From Paenibacillus xylanilyticus (lineage in GTDB: Bacteria > Bacillota > Bacilli > Paenibacillales > Paenibacillaceae), in the NCBI RefSeq assembly GCF_013359935.1, contig NZ_JABMCB010000187.1, positions 1 through 64,000 of the forward strand: 64,000 nt of DNA. Reading direction: 5' to 3'. The notes below the pieces were generated by a model, which was given only the letters and a program-made list of their open reading frames with translations, made no database searches and was not told the DNA's origin. How positions within the stretch are numbered: position 1 is the stretch's first letter; each line of letters starts with the position of its first letter. The translations under genes were made by a program, and so were the position numbers. Below are positions 15,917 to 25,829 of this stretch, piece after piece.

Positions 15917-16807
15917 ATGCACCATGCTTCGAGAGCCTATCGCTGGTTTTTGGGTTTTAACTACGTCATCCTGACGATTCTTGCCTTGTTATGCCTGTTT
16001 CCGATCGTGAATATTCTGGCGATATCCTTTAGTTCAAGTGATGCAGTCAAAGCAGGGAATGTCACGTTCTGGCCAGTGGATTTTACGTTATCATCCTATA
16101 AATACATTTTGGAAAATCAACAGTTCCTTAACTCGTTTGGCACAAGTCTGCTCCGGGTGGTATTGGGGGTCGCAACGAATCTGATTTTTACGATCCTTGT
16201 TGCTTTTCCTCTCTCCAAAGAGGCTTCCAGATTTCGTTCCAGAACGTTCTATGCCTGGATCTTTGTCTTCACCATGCTGTTTAGTGGAGGATTGATCCCG
16301 GGTTATCTGGTCGTCAAGGAAGCAGGACTGCTGGATTCAATCTGGGCTCTGATTTTGCCGGGGGCTGTTCCCATCTTTAATGTGCTGCTTATGCTTAATT
16401 TCTTCCGGGGGTTGCCCAAAGAATTGGAAGAAGCCTCGTGGATGGATGGTGCAGGACATTTCCGCACGCTGTGGAGCATCTATCTGCCCATTTCACTGCC
16501 AAGTATCGCAACCATTACGCTGTTTGCCATGGTCGGGCATTGGAATGCCTGGTTTGATGGCATGATCTACATGAAGAGTCCGGAACATTACCCACTCGCC
16601 ACGTATCTGCAATCCATGCTGCAGCAAGTGACGATGATTCAGAGTGAGATGATGACGCTGGAGGATGCAACGTTGTTAAGCCAGGTATCCGACAGAACGA
16701 CCCAGGCGTCACAGATATTTTTGTCCGTTATACCCATTCTGTTCGTCTATCCATTTCTGCAACGGTATTTCGTCCATGGGCTTGTTGTCGGCAGTGTAAA
16801 GGGATAA
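15917..16807 (+). CDS. Sugar ABC importer permease, YtcP/AraQ type (system 1)
   Basis: The 296-residue partner of the preceding permease has six helices and the signature loop EEASWMDGAGHFRTLWSIYLP (the EAA motif). It ends in GLVVGSVKG, close to the ...GAVKE ending of this family. AGAAAGGAGG lies 10 bases before the ATG and the gap to the first permease is 15 bp, so they are one transcript. The complex would import an oligosaccharide delivered by the lipoprotein at 20418. The substrate cannot be read from sequence; the arabinan genes close by make an arabino-oligomer possible but unproven. Confidence 0.87.
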   Translation: MHHASRAYRWFLGFNYVILTILALLCLFPIVNILAISFSSSDAVKAGNVTFWPVDFTLSSYKYILENQQFLNSFGTSLLRVVLGVATNLIFTILVAFPLSKEASRFRSRTFYAWIFVFTMLFSGGLIPGYLVVKEAGLLDSIWALILPGAVPIFNVLLMLNFFRGLPKELEEASWMDGAGHFRTLWSIYLPISLPSIATITLFAMVGHWNAWFDGMIYMKSPEHYPLATYLQSMLQQVTMIQSEMMTLEDATLLSQVSDRTTQASQIFLSVIPILFVYPFLQRYFVHGLVVGSVKG

Positions 16808-16833
16808 GATCGGTAGGAGGAAAACCGAGTAGA

Positions 16834-16860
16834 GGAGCCGATTTCCGGCTCCTTTTTTTT
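16834..16860 (+). terminator. Terminator between permease and kinase genes
   Basis: GGAGCC pairs with GGCTCC over a 7-nt loop and is followed by eight T. It would lower expression of the regulatory genes relative to the permeases. Confidence 0.75.
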
Positions 16861-16886
16861 GCTTGAGGAGAGGAGTCGAGGGGACG

Positions 16887-18665
16887 ATGAGATTTTTTGG
16901 GGGGAGCTGGAAGACCAACTCCATTGTCGTCAAGCTGATGATTGCTTTTGTGTTGGTCATTCTCCCATTGTACGGAATCAGCATTCTGATCACACATTAC
17001 AGCTCCAAGCAAATGCAGACCGAAGTGGAAAATGCGCATGATTCCAAACTGCACTTCTACCACAATCATCTGCAATTTGAGTTGGAGCGAATGAGCGGTC
17101 TGGTCAATGAATTTTCGTTTGATGAAACGATGTCCACGTTAAGTACACGAGCAGCCATCATGAGCAAGTATGAGATCACATCAAGTCTGAACGACATACA
17201 TAAGAAGCTCGGTCAGATCATGGTGACAAGTCCATACATCAGTGATGTTGTGTATTATGTACCTGCACTTCAAAAGCGGGTAAGTGCCGTGGATGGCATC
17301 CGCAGCGTGGAAGATGAAGAGTGGAAAAGCCTGCTGGCAACGATGGGCAATCTGAACGGTGAGTTATCTGCCTCGGCAAATGATCTCTATTTTTTAAAGA
17401 GCAATCCGTACAATATGAATCACGAGGAGCCGCCGAATTTTATTTTGGGGATACGCTTGTCAGCGGTTGAACTGAAAAAGAGACTGCAGCAGCTGTCGGA
17501 AACAGGAGGTAGTGATATTACGTTAAGCTTTGGTGACAAACATGAAGTCGTTATTTCTTCTTCCGAACAGGCTGTCTCAACTGGGCTATTGCAAAAGCTT
17601 CCATCTGAACCACAGGATTCGCTGCAGGTGACGAGATACGAGTCCGATCATAACTTGTACTACTCACTCTATGATTCGGACCATTCGTTCACACTAACTT
17701 CCAGTATTGCTGAAGAAGTACTTCAAGCCCCGCTGGAACGGTACAAGCTGTGGTTATGGATGTTGACTCTAATGTCGATGGTCATCATTATTATCTTCTC
17801 GTTATCCATCTACAAATCGATCCACAAGCCGTTATCTGCGCTCGTTAAAGGATTCAGAATGGCAGAGCAAGGGCAACCTGGCGTTCACATTCCTCACTCA
17901 AGACGAGATGAATTCGGTTATTTATACTCTCGTTTTAACCATATGATAGAGCGCTTACATGTCCTGATAGAAGAAAATTATGTGGCGAGAATACGAACAA
18001 GTGAGGCAGAGCTCAAGCATCTTCAGTCCCAGATTCAACCTCACTTTCTATATAACAGTCTCTTCAGCATCAAACAGATGGCTGAGGTGGAGAACGTGGA
18101 ATTAATCCAGGAGTTTACCGATTACCTGGGTCAATATTTCAGGTATATGTCCCGTGACTCCCATACAGAGGTCTCACTCGGTGAAGAAATGGATCATGCG
18201 ATGGTGTATGCAGCTATTCAGAAAATCCGATTTGGATCAAGAGTACAATTGCTCATTGAAGATATGAATGCTGAGTACAGATCGATCTCGATTCCAAGAG
18301 TCATCGTTCAGCCGATCGTGGAAAATGTCTTCGAACATGCACTTTCCAAACGAAGTCAGGGCGGTATTCTGAAACTTTCTTACCAAACGGCTCAGGACAG
18401 ACTATCCATCTTCATTGATGATGATGGTGACCAGCTAACAGATGAAATGTTGAACCATCTTCATCATGCTTTCCAGGAGTCTACGCAGAAACAGGAAGAT
18501 AAAGAAATTACGGGACTCTTCAATGTTAACCAAAGACTGAGAATCAAGTTTGGCACAGGGTACGGCCTCATTGCGAGGCGCAGTGATTTGGGTGGTTTAT
18601 GCATTATTGTGAATGTGCCATGGAAAGGGGAGCTTGCAAATGCAGCGGATGCTGATCGTAGATGA
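16887..18665 (+). CDS. YesM-type sensor histidine kinase (system 1)
   Basis: The 592-residue kinase has a membrane helix near the N-terminus (about 15-36), an outside sensor region to about residue 285, a second helix, a HAMP linker, a His_kinase domain with H386 in QIQPHFLYNSL and an ATP-binding domain with the N box VENVFEHAL. ATG 16887 follows AGGAG by 11 bases; a TTG start 24 bases earlier lies on the edge of the terminator and is less likely. The kinase probably senses the sugar, or the loaded binding protein, and phosphorylates the regulator encoded next, whose start lies 26 bases inside this gene. Confidence 0.88.
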   Translation: MRFFGGSWKTNSIVVKLMIAFVLVILPLYGISILITHYSSKQMQTEVENAHDSKLHFYHNHLQFELERMSGLVNEFSFDETMSTLSTRAAIMSKYEITSSLNDIHKKLGQIMVTSPYISDVVYYVPALQKRVSAVDGIRSVEDEEWKSLLATMGNLNGELSASANDLYFLKSNPYNMNHEEPPNFILGIRLSAVELKKRLQQLSETGGSDITLSFGDKHEVVISSSEQAVSTGLLQKLPSEPQDSLQVTRYESDHNLYYSLYDSDHSFTLTSSIAEEVLQAPLERYKLWLWMLTLMSMVIIIIFSLSIYKSIHKPLSALVKGFRMAEQGQPGVHIPHSRRDEFGYLYSRFNHMIERLHVLIEENYVARIRTSEAELKHLQSQIQPHFLYNSLFSIKQMAEVENVELIQEFTDYLGQYFRYMSRDSHTEVSLGEEMDHAMVYAAIQKIRFGSRVQLLIEDMNAEYRSISIPRVIVQPIVENVFEHALSKRSQGGILKLSYQTAQDRLSIFIDDDGDQLTDEMLNHLHHAFQESTQKQEDKEITGLFNVNQRLRIKFGTGYGLIARRSDLGGLCIIVNVPWKGELANAADADRR

Positions 18666-20298
18666 CGAACCGGTTATTTTGGATGGATTGCATGCATTCT
18701 TCCAGAAAGCAAATTTTCAGGATCTGGAGATCATCAAGGCCTATTCTGCCTTTGAAGCGATCGAATGGTTGAACTCGGTGAAAATCGACATTGTGCTAAG
18801 CGACATCTGTATGCCTGGCATGGATGGCATGGAGCTCATTGAGAAAATTATGGATCGGTGGCCAAGATGCAAAGTATTGCTGCTAACGGGTCACAACGAA
18901 TTTGATTATGCACATCAGGCCATACGCAATCCTTGTGTCGTGGATTACCTCCTGAAGACAGAGGGTATGAGCCATATTCGCACGGCTGTGGAGCGGGCTT
19001 TGGTTCTGATTTCGGAAGAAAATGACTTTCGATACCAGAATGCCTGGTTTCGCAGCAAATTGCCAAGAGCCTTGCCCCAGCTGCAGCGTCAATTACTGCT
19101 CGATTTGATAAAACGAACGGAACGAAACGACACCGCTTCGCTTCAGGAAGAACTGGATGCCGTGCAGCTTCCTTTTCGCTCTGTGGAACCCGTTATTCCG
19201 GTAATTATACGCGTGGAGGACTGGAATAACTATCAATCCCAGGCGGATCGGAGTTTGATTCGATATGCGGTGGGGAATGTGGCAGAGGAGCTGCTTCAGG
19301 ATAAGGCCATCGTCAAGGCGATTGATCTGGATTATCAGGTCATTGCCTGCCTGGTTCAGCCATCGGTGGAACAATCACATTTTCAGGTGAAGATGAAGGA
19401 ATATTGGGACCAAACGCTGCGGTTTGTCTACGGAACCTTGGAGTCTGTACAGCAATCATGTGCAGATTGTCTGAATCTCTCGGTATCCATCATGGTCAGC
19501 GAACAAGCTGTGGAGTGGATGGAGCTCCAACAGGCCATCGCGCAGTTGCGTTTATCCATTCACGAAGGGCCGGGGCTGGGGATGGAAAAGCTGCTTCGCG
19601 TCAATCTGCAGCCTGAACTTAACGATGTGCCAAACCTGTTAAACCAGCAGGCGGTTGCTTCTCTTCACCTGGATCAGGTCAGGCAGCATATTGCTGCTGG
19701 TGACAGGGAGTGGATCGGATCTTTTCAGAAATGGACAGAGATTTCGAAGGAGGGTCTTCAGGATCCGTTCTTTCGAATGAAGGTCTATACCGGGGCATCG
19801 AATACACTGATCGAAGTCCTTCACGAATTGGGATTGTATGAATCTGCCTTGAAGGAGATCGATCTTTCCAGAATGCTGCATTTTGACATTCATACCCCGT
19901 GGTCGGAACTCGTCATATTTTACCAGTCTGCATTGGAATGGATTATTTCCAAGCGCAGCGATACCCGGATGAATGACCAGTCTCAGATTTTGATCGCGAT
20001 CCATCAATACATCAAGCATCATCTGGAGGATGATCTCTCGCTTACCCGCATTGCGCAGGAAGTCTCTCTTAACCCTTCGTATTTGTCCCGCTGGTATAAG
20101 CGAATTACAGGCAAGGGCATATCGGAATATATCTATGATCGCCGTATTGAGCGAAGCAAGGAACTGCTGCTCGGTTCTACCTGCAAAATGCACGAAATCT
20201 CCGCCAAGGTGGGGTTCAGTGATCAGCATTACTTTTATCGCTTTTTCAAAAAAGCCATCGGCTGCACCCCTCAGGAGTATCGGGATCAAAAAAGTTGA
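18640..20298 (+). CDS. YesN-type response regulator with AraC DNA-binding domain (system 1)
   Basis: The 552-residue protein begins with a receiver domain (acidic pocket VDDE, phospho-acceptor D55 in LSDICMP, KTEG in place of the usual K-P), has a long middle region of about 300 residues typical of the YesN class, and ends with an AraC double helix-turn-helix (about 450-548, SLTRIAQEVSLNPSYLSRWY and IGCTPQEYR). ATG 18640 follows GGGGAG and overlaps the kinase gene by 26 bp. The expected target is the transporter operon around it. The Lys in LLKTEG is followed by Thr-Glu instead of the common cis-Pro, a small oddity. Confidence 0.88.
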   Translation: MQRMLIVDDEPVILDGLHAFFQKANFQDLEIIKAYSAFEAIEWLNSVKIDIVLSDICMPGMDGMELIEKIMDRWPRCKVLLLTGHNEFDYAHQAIRNPCVVDYLLKTEGMSHIRTAVERALVLISEENDFRYQNAWFRSKLPRALPQLQRQLLLDLIKRTERNDTASLQEELDAVQLPFRSVEPVIPVIIRVEDWNNYQSQADRSLIRYAVGNVAEELLQDKAIVKAIDLDYQVIACLVQPSVEQSHFQVKMKEYWDQTLRFVYGTLESVQQSCADCLNLSVSIMVSEQAVEWMELQQAIAQLRLSIHEGPGLGMEKLLRVNLQPELNDVPNLLNQQAVASLHLDQVRQHIAAGDREWIGSFQKWTEISKEGLQDPFFRMKVYTGASNTLIEVLHELGLYESALKEIDLSRMLHFDIHTPWSELVIFYQSALEWIISKRSDTRMNDQSQILIAIHQYIKHHLEDDLSLTRIAQEVSLNPSYLSRWYKRITGKGISEYIYDRRIERSKELLLGSTCKMHEISAKVGFSDQHYFYRFFKKAIGCTPQEYRDQKS

Positions 20299-20353
20299 AA
20301 TTAGTTCCAAATGGTAAATCAAAGATACCAGATGTAAACGAGGTACACTCGAA

Positions 20354-20368
20354 CTGATAGCGCTTTCT
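20354..20368 (+). promoter_or_regulatory. Probable CcpA (cre) site before the binding-protein gene
   Basis: CTGATAGCGCTTTCT matches the catabolite-responsive consensus at all but about two positions. TATAAA follows at 20370-20375, so the site sits where it would block a promoter for the lipoprotein gene. Confidence 0.5.
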
Positions 20369-20417
20369 TTATAAAATGAAAACATACCTCACGGGAGGAA
20401 CAAAAAGGGGGATTCGT

Positions 20418-22061
20418 ATGAATATGTCATTCAAAAGGCTTTCGTTGTTATCACTTAGCATGATTCTGGCAGGGACACTGGCTGCCTGTTCATCGGGTGC
20501 GGGCAGTGCAGAGAATGAAACCAAGACGCCAACACAGCAGGATGCTGGAGGTCCACTCACCAAATATGACCCACCCATCAAATTGACCTCAACCATGAAC
20601 GAAACCGGGAAGGAGTCCCTTGCCGAAGGAGATACACATGCCAACAACATTTGGACTCGCGGGTACAAGGATGAGCTCGGCATCGAAGTAACCTATGACT
20701 GGATTGTACCGGATGCGAACTATAACGATAAAATGAATGTGACCCTTGCGAGCGGAGATTTGCCGGACGTGCTGAAAGTAAGCGCTGTACAGTTCGAACA
20801 ATTACACGAAGCCGGGATGTTGGAAGATCTGACGGAAGTATATGATAAGTACGCATCGGATTTGGTCAAAGAATTTATGTCCGCAGAAGATGGTGCGGGG
20901 TTGAAACCTGTAACCAAAGATGGCAAGATCTACGCCATGGTTAGTTTTCCAGGTTCACTTGATTCTTCGGACATGATCTGGATCAGGCAGGACTGGTTGA
21001 AAAAGGTGGGGCTTGAAGCACCGAAATCAATGCAGGATGTCATCCAGATTGCAGAAGCGTTCACCTTTGAAGACCCGGATGGCAATGGCAAAAATGATAC
21101 GTATGGCATCGCATTGAACAAGGATCTTCCAATCAATGCATTTTTGCTGGGGTACCATGGGTATCTCGAAACCTGGATCAAGGATGCATCAGGTCAGGTT
21201 GTAAACGGTACGATTCAGCCTGAAGTGAAGGAAGGCTTGAGAGAGCTGCAAAACCTGTATCAGAAGGGTGTGCTGGATCCCGAATTTGGGGTGAAGGACT
21301 TTGCGAAAATGATGGAGGACGTAAATGCAGGGAAGTCCGGCATGTTCTTTTTGCCGCAATGGGCACCGTTCCAAGTTAGCAGCATGATTAAGAAAGACAA
21401 GAACGTAGACTGGATGCCGTATCCGGTACAATCCATTGATGATCAGCCAGCCAAAACGCAGAATCACCTCAGCTTGGGCGGCATATTCGCTGTCCGCAAA
21501 GGGTATGAGCATCCAGAAGCACTTATTAAACTGCTGAATTTCCAGGCTGAGAAGATGTTCGGTGAATCTGCAGAGAAAGAACGTGCAGCCTATTTGAACG
21601 GCTTAACCGGACTCGGTTTTCATAATGCAACGGTGTCCAACCTGCCTGCAAACAAAAATGTAAAAGCTCAGGATGAAGTGGAAGAGGCGCTCAAAACCGG
21701 TGATACATCCGGACTGGAGCTTGAAGCGAAACTGTTCTATGATGATATTATGGACTACCGGAATGGCAATCTGGACAAATGGCATATGGAGCGCATTTTC
21801 GGCCCAGAGAGCTCACAAGGTGTCATCAAGTATTACCGGGACAATGACCTGATTGTCATGAATGAATTTATATATGCACCAACGAGAACCATGAATACGA
21901 AACAGGCTACACTCGATAAGCTTAGAGCCGAGACATTTCTGAAAATCATCTATGGCAACCTGCCGATCAATGAGTTCGATAACTTTGTTGCCAATTGGAA
22001 AAAACTTGGTGGAGACCAAATTACGCAGGAAGTCAATGAAGTGATTAACGCCAATAAATAA
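20418..22061 (+). CDS. Sugar-binding lipoprotein of ABC importer (system 1)
   Basis: The 547-residue protein has a lipoprotein signal peptide ending LAGTLAAC, with C24 as the lipidated residue, followed by a low-complexity linker and a two-lobed solute-binding fold of the large LplA/YtcQ group (family 1-like). A DPDGNGKNDTYG segment, resembling a calcium-binding loop, occurs as in many relatives. The start ATG 20418 follows AAAAGGGGGA; an upstream ATG at 20376 precedes the ribosome site. It lies 120 bp after the regulator gene and seems to have its own promoter and cre site, allowing more binding protein than permease. Confidence 0.88.
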   Translation: MNMSFKRLSLLSLSMILAGTLAACSSGAGSAENETKTPTQQDAGGPLTKYDPPIKLTSTMNETGKESLAEGDTHANNIWTRGYKDELGIEVTYDWIVPDANYNDKMNVTLASGDLPDVLKVSAVQFEQLHEAGMLEDLTEVYDKYASDLVKEFMSAEDGAGLKPVTKDGKIYAMVSFPGSLDSSDMIWIRQDWLKKVGLEAPKSMQDVIQIAEAFTFEDPDGNGKNDTYGIALNKDLPINAFLLGYHGYLETWIKDASGQVVNGTIQPEVKEGLRELQNLYQKGVLDPEFGVKDFAKMMEDVNAGKSGMFFLPQWAPFQVSSMIKKDKNVDWMPYPVQSIDDQPAKTQNHLSLGGIFAVRKGYEHPEALIKLLNFQAEKMFGESAEKERAAYLNGLTGLGFHNATVSNLPANKNVKAQDEVEEALKTGDTSGLELEAKLFYDDIMDYRNGNLDKWHMERIFGPESSQGVIKYYRDNDLIVMNEFIYAPTRTMNTKQATLDKLRAETFLKIIYGNLPINEFDNFVANWKKLGGDQITQEVNEVINANK

Positions 22062-22066
22062 TGGGG

Positions 22067-22106
22067 AAATGCCACAATACAGATGCATTTGTATTGTGGC
22101 ATTTTG
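22067..22106. terminator. Terminator between convergent systems 1 and 2
   Basis: AAATGCCACAATAC (22067-22080) pairs with GTATTGTGGCATTT (22091-22104), ending in TTTT for the plus direction. The stem can serve both strands. Confidence 0.75.
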
Positions 22107-22159
22107 CCGATTCTAAAGCAGCTGGGTATGAGAATGTTCGAGAATTTCTCCAATTTAAT

Positions 22160-23761
22160 TCATACGCGGCTTATTTTCGCATTCTTTCTATACTCGTTTG
22201 GACTGCATCCCACTTCCTGCTTGAACAGCTTGGCGAAATGTGAGTAATTCGTATACCCGACACTACAAGCAATGGCATGAACAGACTGGGCACTGGTTTC
22301 GAGCAGCCGTCTGGCGGCTGCGAGGCGGGTACGAATGACATAATGGCCGAGGGATATTCCCATTTCTTTTTTGAATAATCGTGCGAGATAATCCGGATTC
22401 AAAAATACGATTTCCCCCAGGCTGTTCCGGGTGAGATCTTCACCGCAATGGCTGCGAATGTATTCGGTAATTTCATGCACAACCGACTTGGGCTGCTCGG
22501 TAAAATTCAAATAATCTGCAGCGGTATTGACCAAATAAGCGATATAAGCGTGCATATCCTCGATGGAGTTCAGGGATTGCATGAACAATTGATCATTGGT
22601 TTTGCCCATATATAACTTGTGAGCTTCGATCTCTTTGCTTTTCAAATGGGCATACACTAATTGAACCAGATCCAGACGCAACAGGCGAAGAGCCGCCGTA
22701 CCACTCCCTCCATTACGGACCAGATGCTGCATGTAGTCTGCTGTCTGATCCAGGAAGTCCGTGTAGCGGTTCTCCTGCAGCAATTGTTCCAGCATTCCAA
22801 GATCTGGCGGAAGGTAATGCAGTTCCTGACCGTTATAATGCGCAAGCAGGAAGGTTTGATTGCGGTTTTTGATTCTCTCTTCGTTCATGCGGAGCAATTC
22901 ATCGATGGTATAGCGAATCTGTTCCAACGGTCGCGAAACACCGAGACTGCAGCAGGCATCACTCTTCAGGAATTCGTTTGCTTGCGGAATGAATGAGCTG
23001 CACATGGCTTCAAGTAGATCTATATCCGGCTTTTGATTCCATTTCAAAATAACCATCCAGTTATATGATTTAATCTCCGTAACGGCCTCAATGGAGAACC
23101 AGACATGTTGAAACTGTTCAACCATGACATTTAAACAGGCATAATCGAATAAGTTTTTGTCCGTCATGCCTAGGCTTCGTTCATGGGGAAACAGATGGAT
23201 CAGAATTGGAAGAAATTGATCTGCTGCTTGATAAGGCAGATGCTGCTCGGTCAAAAATGAAGAGACGTCAGCACGGCCGGAGGGAAAAGCTTTGCCAAAG
23301 ATCAGCCTGCGCCAGCTGTCCTCAACCAGCTTGCTCCGATTTTTTTGCCAAAGTTCCCCCTCTTGAATGGCCTTCTCAATAAACTGCTGTTCCCTGGCTT
23401 TGGCAATGGCTTTTTGAACAATGAGCGTGAGCTTGTCAAATTCAATCGGTTTCAGGAAATAATCAAAGCTCTGCAGTTCGATGGCTTTCTGAGCATAGTT
23501 GAAATCAGCATAGTTGGTCAGAAAAATGGTTTGTATGTTGAAGGACTCCTCTCGAACCCACGCCAGTAATTCAAGCCCGCTCCCCTGGGGCATCTCAATA
23601 TCGCAAATAAGGATCTGAACAGAGTGACGCTCCAAAATGTCTTTAGCCTGCGCAATATTATAGGCCGTATATATGGTGTTGATACCCAGCGCATTCCAAT
23701 CCAATTTCTTCTCCAGCGCCATCACAACAAAATAATCATCATCAACCAGCAATGTATTCAT
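22160..23761 (-). CDS. YesN-type response regulator with AraC domain (system 2)
   Basis: The 533-residue protein has a receiver domain (VDDDY, phospho-acceptor D54 in LICDIEMP, K-P in FLKPIEF), a long middle region and a C-terminal AraC domain (about 435-530, NSLGEIVFLNPDYLARLFKK and VGCSPNEYRK). GAAGGAGGGG precedes the ATG, which lies inside the last 20 bases of the kinase gene. Unlike system 1 the order is kinase then regulator on the minus strand, divergent from the transporter it most likely controls. The four GTCCG repeats at 25615-25726 are the best candidates for its binding sites. Confidence 0.88.
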   Translation of the reverse strand: MNTLLVDDDYFVVMALEKKLDWNALGINTIYTAYNIAQAKDILERHSVQILICDIEMPQGSGLELLAWVREESFNIQTIFLTNYADFNYAQKAIELQSFDYFLKPIEFDKLTLIVQKAIAKAREQQFIEKAIQEGELWQKNRSKLVEDSWRRLIFGKAFPSGRADVSSFLTEQHLPYQAADQFLPILIHLFPHERSLGMTDKNLFDYACLNVMVEQFQHVWFSIEAVTEIKSYNWMVILKWNQKPDIDLLEAMCSSFIPQANEFLKSDACCSLGVSRPLEQIRYTIDELLRMNEERIKNRNQTFLLAHYNGQELHYLPPDLGMLEQLLQENRYTDFLDQTADYMQHLVRNGGSGTAALRLLRLDLVQLVYAHLKSKEIEAHKLYMGKTNDQLFMQSLNSIEDMHAYIAYLVNTAADYLNFTEQPKSVVHEITEYIRSHCGEDLTRNSLGEIVFLNPDYLARLFKKEMGISLGHYVIRTRLAAARRLLETSAQSVHAIACSVGYTNYSHFAKLFKQEVGCSPNEYRKNAKISRV

Positions 23762-25490
23762 GTGTTAACCCCTCCTTCGGATTTCCTGTGGGATGCAGCA
23801 TTTTGGGTAGAGTCAGTACGATCAGCGCACCTCCGTCGTTAGCAAATGAAATATTCGCATCGTGACGGTAAAGCAGCTCCAACCGCTGAATGGTATTCAT
23901 AATGCCGATCCGGTTGCCTCCTGTTTGTTCCAGAACTTCTCCTCGCATCAGCAAATCAAGAATTTCCGGAGAGAAACCTGGGCCTGTGTCACTGATCCGA
24001 ATGACCATCTGATCACCATTGTCCAGCTGCTGTTCCGTTACGGATAACGTAATACATAACTCCCGATCTCTCGAAACTCCATATTTGACGGCATTCTCAA
24101 TAAATGTCTGTATCACGAGAGGAGGCACTACAATGCCATTGATGTTAGCGGATTGTTCTATTCGATATGAAAAAGCATCGCGGTAGCGTGATTTTTGGAT
24201 ATCCAGAAACGTTCGTACGTGTTCAATCTCATCCTCAAGCAGGACAAAATTTTCGTCACTTTGGAAGATATAACGGAAATACCGCGAGGTTGCGAGCGCC
24301 ATGCTTTCAATTTCTTCGTACATTTGCATCTGTGCCATACTGTACATGCTGGTCAGACAATTCAGGAAAAAATGGGGTTTGATCTGTAATTTCATATAAT
24401 CCAAACGTATACGCTGCTTCTCCAATTCTTGTTCGTAGCGATCAATTTTGAATCGTTTAATCTGGCTCACCAGTTCCTTGAACTGTTCATTCACTTGTTC
24501 CAGCTCCGTAATCCGGGTGCTCTTGAAGTCTGTTGCTTCATCGCCTTCGTTAATGCGCGCAAGGTTTCGGGAAAATCGCTGAATCGGGATAAGCAGATTC
24601 CTTCTGAAAAACAGCATAATCGCACTTAACGTCGAGGTCACGATCAGAAAAAGCAGCATAATGAGCAGTTGAGCTACCATTATTTTCTCAAATGCACCGA
24701 ACTTGATGACCATATGAGCGCTGAATGCCGCATTGGAGAACGTACTGCTGACCACATTGCTGGACTGGAAGCGCTCGAGAAAGGAAGGTTTTGATGCAGG
24801 AAGGTTACGATCCTTTGGAGGTCCAGACAGCTGTTCTCCGTACTCATTGACGAGCGAAGCGTAACCGCTTGCTCCCAGATTAATTTGCTGTAGAGGAGCG
24901 ATCAGCTCGTCGGCTGAAATGAGAGCAATCAAATACCGGTTGTAGTAAGGTACGATATTGATCAGATATGATGTGCCGTTTGCGTGAATCGGTGTCCAGC
25001 GGGAATAAAATTTTTCATATACACCTTTATCACGGGTTAGTGTGATAATCTGACTCTTTACTTCCAAATAATCAGAGTAGGGAATGCTCATCGGTGCGCA
25101 GTTAAGGAAATATTGACTGTTCTCCAGATAATAAAAGAAATGATATGCCTGGCCATAGTTCCGCTGTAGTTCGGCGAAAAGCTTGTGCAGTTTCTCATTC
25201 GACTTCAAGAACGGAATGCTGTTCACACCGTAGGTATTCATGGTACTCAGGTTCTCGTCATTGGCCAGTGTCCAGCCCATGAAATGATTAATGTAAGCAA
25301 AATCATGATTAATGCGATTGATGTACAGATCGGCCGCATCCTGCAAGTATTGAGTGGATTGCTGTTTGACCATGGAAATCGAAGCAATGCTGATCACCAG
25401 ATCCAAGATGAGCACGATAAAGGAAATACCGATCATCATGCGGACATAATGGCGGATGGGATAAGGTTTGATGGCGTTCAATTTTGACAT
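23742..25490 (-). CDS. YesM-type sensor histidine kinase (system 2)
   Basis: The 582-residue kinase has a membrane helix at about 17-40, an outside sensor region (about 41-265), a second helix (about 270-297), a HAMP linker, H373 in LQIKPHFFLNCL and an ATP-binding domain with the N box FIENAVKYG and G box ISDTGPGF. It should sense a sugar signal at the membrane. The ATG at 25490 has only a weak ribosome site, in contrast to the strong one of the regulator. It is divergent from permease 25830 across a 339-bp control region. Confidence 0.88.
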   Translation of the reverse strand: MSKLNAIKPYPIRHYVRMMIGISFIVLILDLVISIASISMVKQQSTQYLQDAADLYINRINHDFAYINHFMGWTLANDENLSTMNTYGVNSIPFLKSNEKLHKLFAELQRNYGQAYHFFYYLENSQYFLNCAPMSIPYSDYLEVKSQIITLTRDKGVYEKFYSRWTPIHANGTSYLINIVPYYNRYLIALISADELIAPLQQINLGASGYASLVNEYGEQLSGPPKDRNLPASKPSFLERFQSSNVVSSTFSNAAFSAHMVIKFGAFEKIMVAQLLIMLLFLIVTSTLSAIMLFFRRNLLIPIQRFSRNLARINEGDEATDFKSTRITELEQVNEQFKELVSQIKRFKIDRYEQELEKQRIRLDYMKLQIKPHFFLNCLTSMYSMAQMQMYEEIESMALATSRYFRYIFQSDENFVLLEDEIEHVRTFLDIQKSRYRDAFSYRIEQSANINGIVVPPLVIQTFIENAVKYGVSRDRELCITLSVTEQQLDNGDQMVIRISDTGPGFSPEILDLLMRGEVLEQTGGNRIGIMNTIQRLELLYRHDANISFANDGGALIVLTLPKMLHPTGNPKEGLTHEYIAG

Positions 25491-25614
25491 GGATCAATGC
25501 ACCACTTTCTTGTTACTTGATTATGAATGCGCTTTAATTTCTCAGGAATAGTATAAAACCTATTGTTGAAAAAAGCATAACGATTTGCGGCTGATGAGCC
25601 AGAAGTCCGGAATG

Positions 25615-25726
25615 CACATGCAGAGGTCCGGATAACACCAAATATCCCACGCTCTTATCATGTGCCTTTCTCACAGGACCAGAAATGGAACAGCTGAAGT
25701 CCGAATAACAGCATAATTAGGTCCGA
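25615..25726. promoter_or_regulatory. Four phased GTCCG repeats, probable regulator binding sites
   Basis: GARGTCCGRATAACA-like units occur with cores at 25615, 25626, 25699 and 25721. Distances are 11, 73 and 22 bp, all close to whole DNA turns, so the cores face the same side. The last copy abuts the expected -35 position of a promoter with TATACT at 25748. This is the layout expected for an AraC-type activator such as the regulator encoded at 22160-23761. Confidence 0.6.
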
Positions 25727-25737
25727 TAATCAGAATA

Positions 25738-25765
25738 GGGAACGAGTTATACTGAAGTCGTTCCC
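25738..25765. promoter_or_regulatory. GGGAACGA / TCGTTCCC inverted repeat over a -10
   Basis: Perfect 8-bp arms are separated by 12 bases that include TATACT. It may be an operator on the transporter promoter or a hairpin at the start of its transcript. Confidence 0.4.
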
Positions 25766-25829
25766 GGAGAAGAGGGATGGATGGGGAGAACATGCGCACC
25801 ATTACATAATGGGAAGAGAGGGGATACTC

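Noticed and set aside
16863-16886. TTG start of the system 1 kinase
   Set aside because: It lies at the terminator T tract; the ATG at 16887 has the ribosome site.
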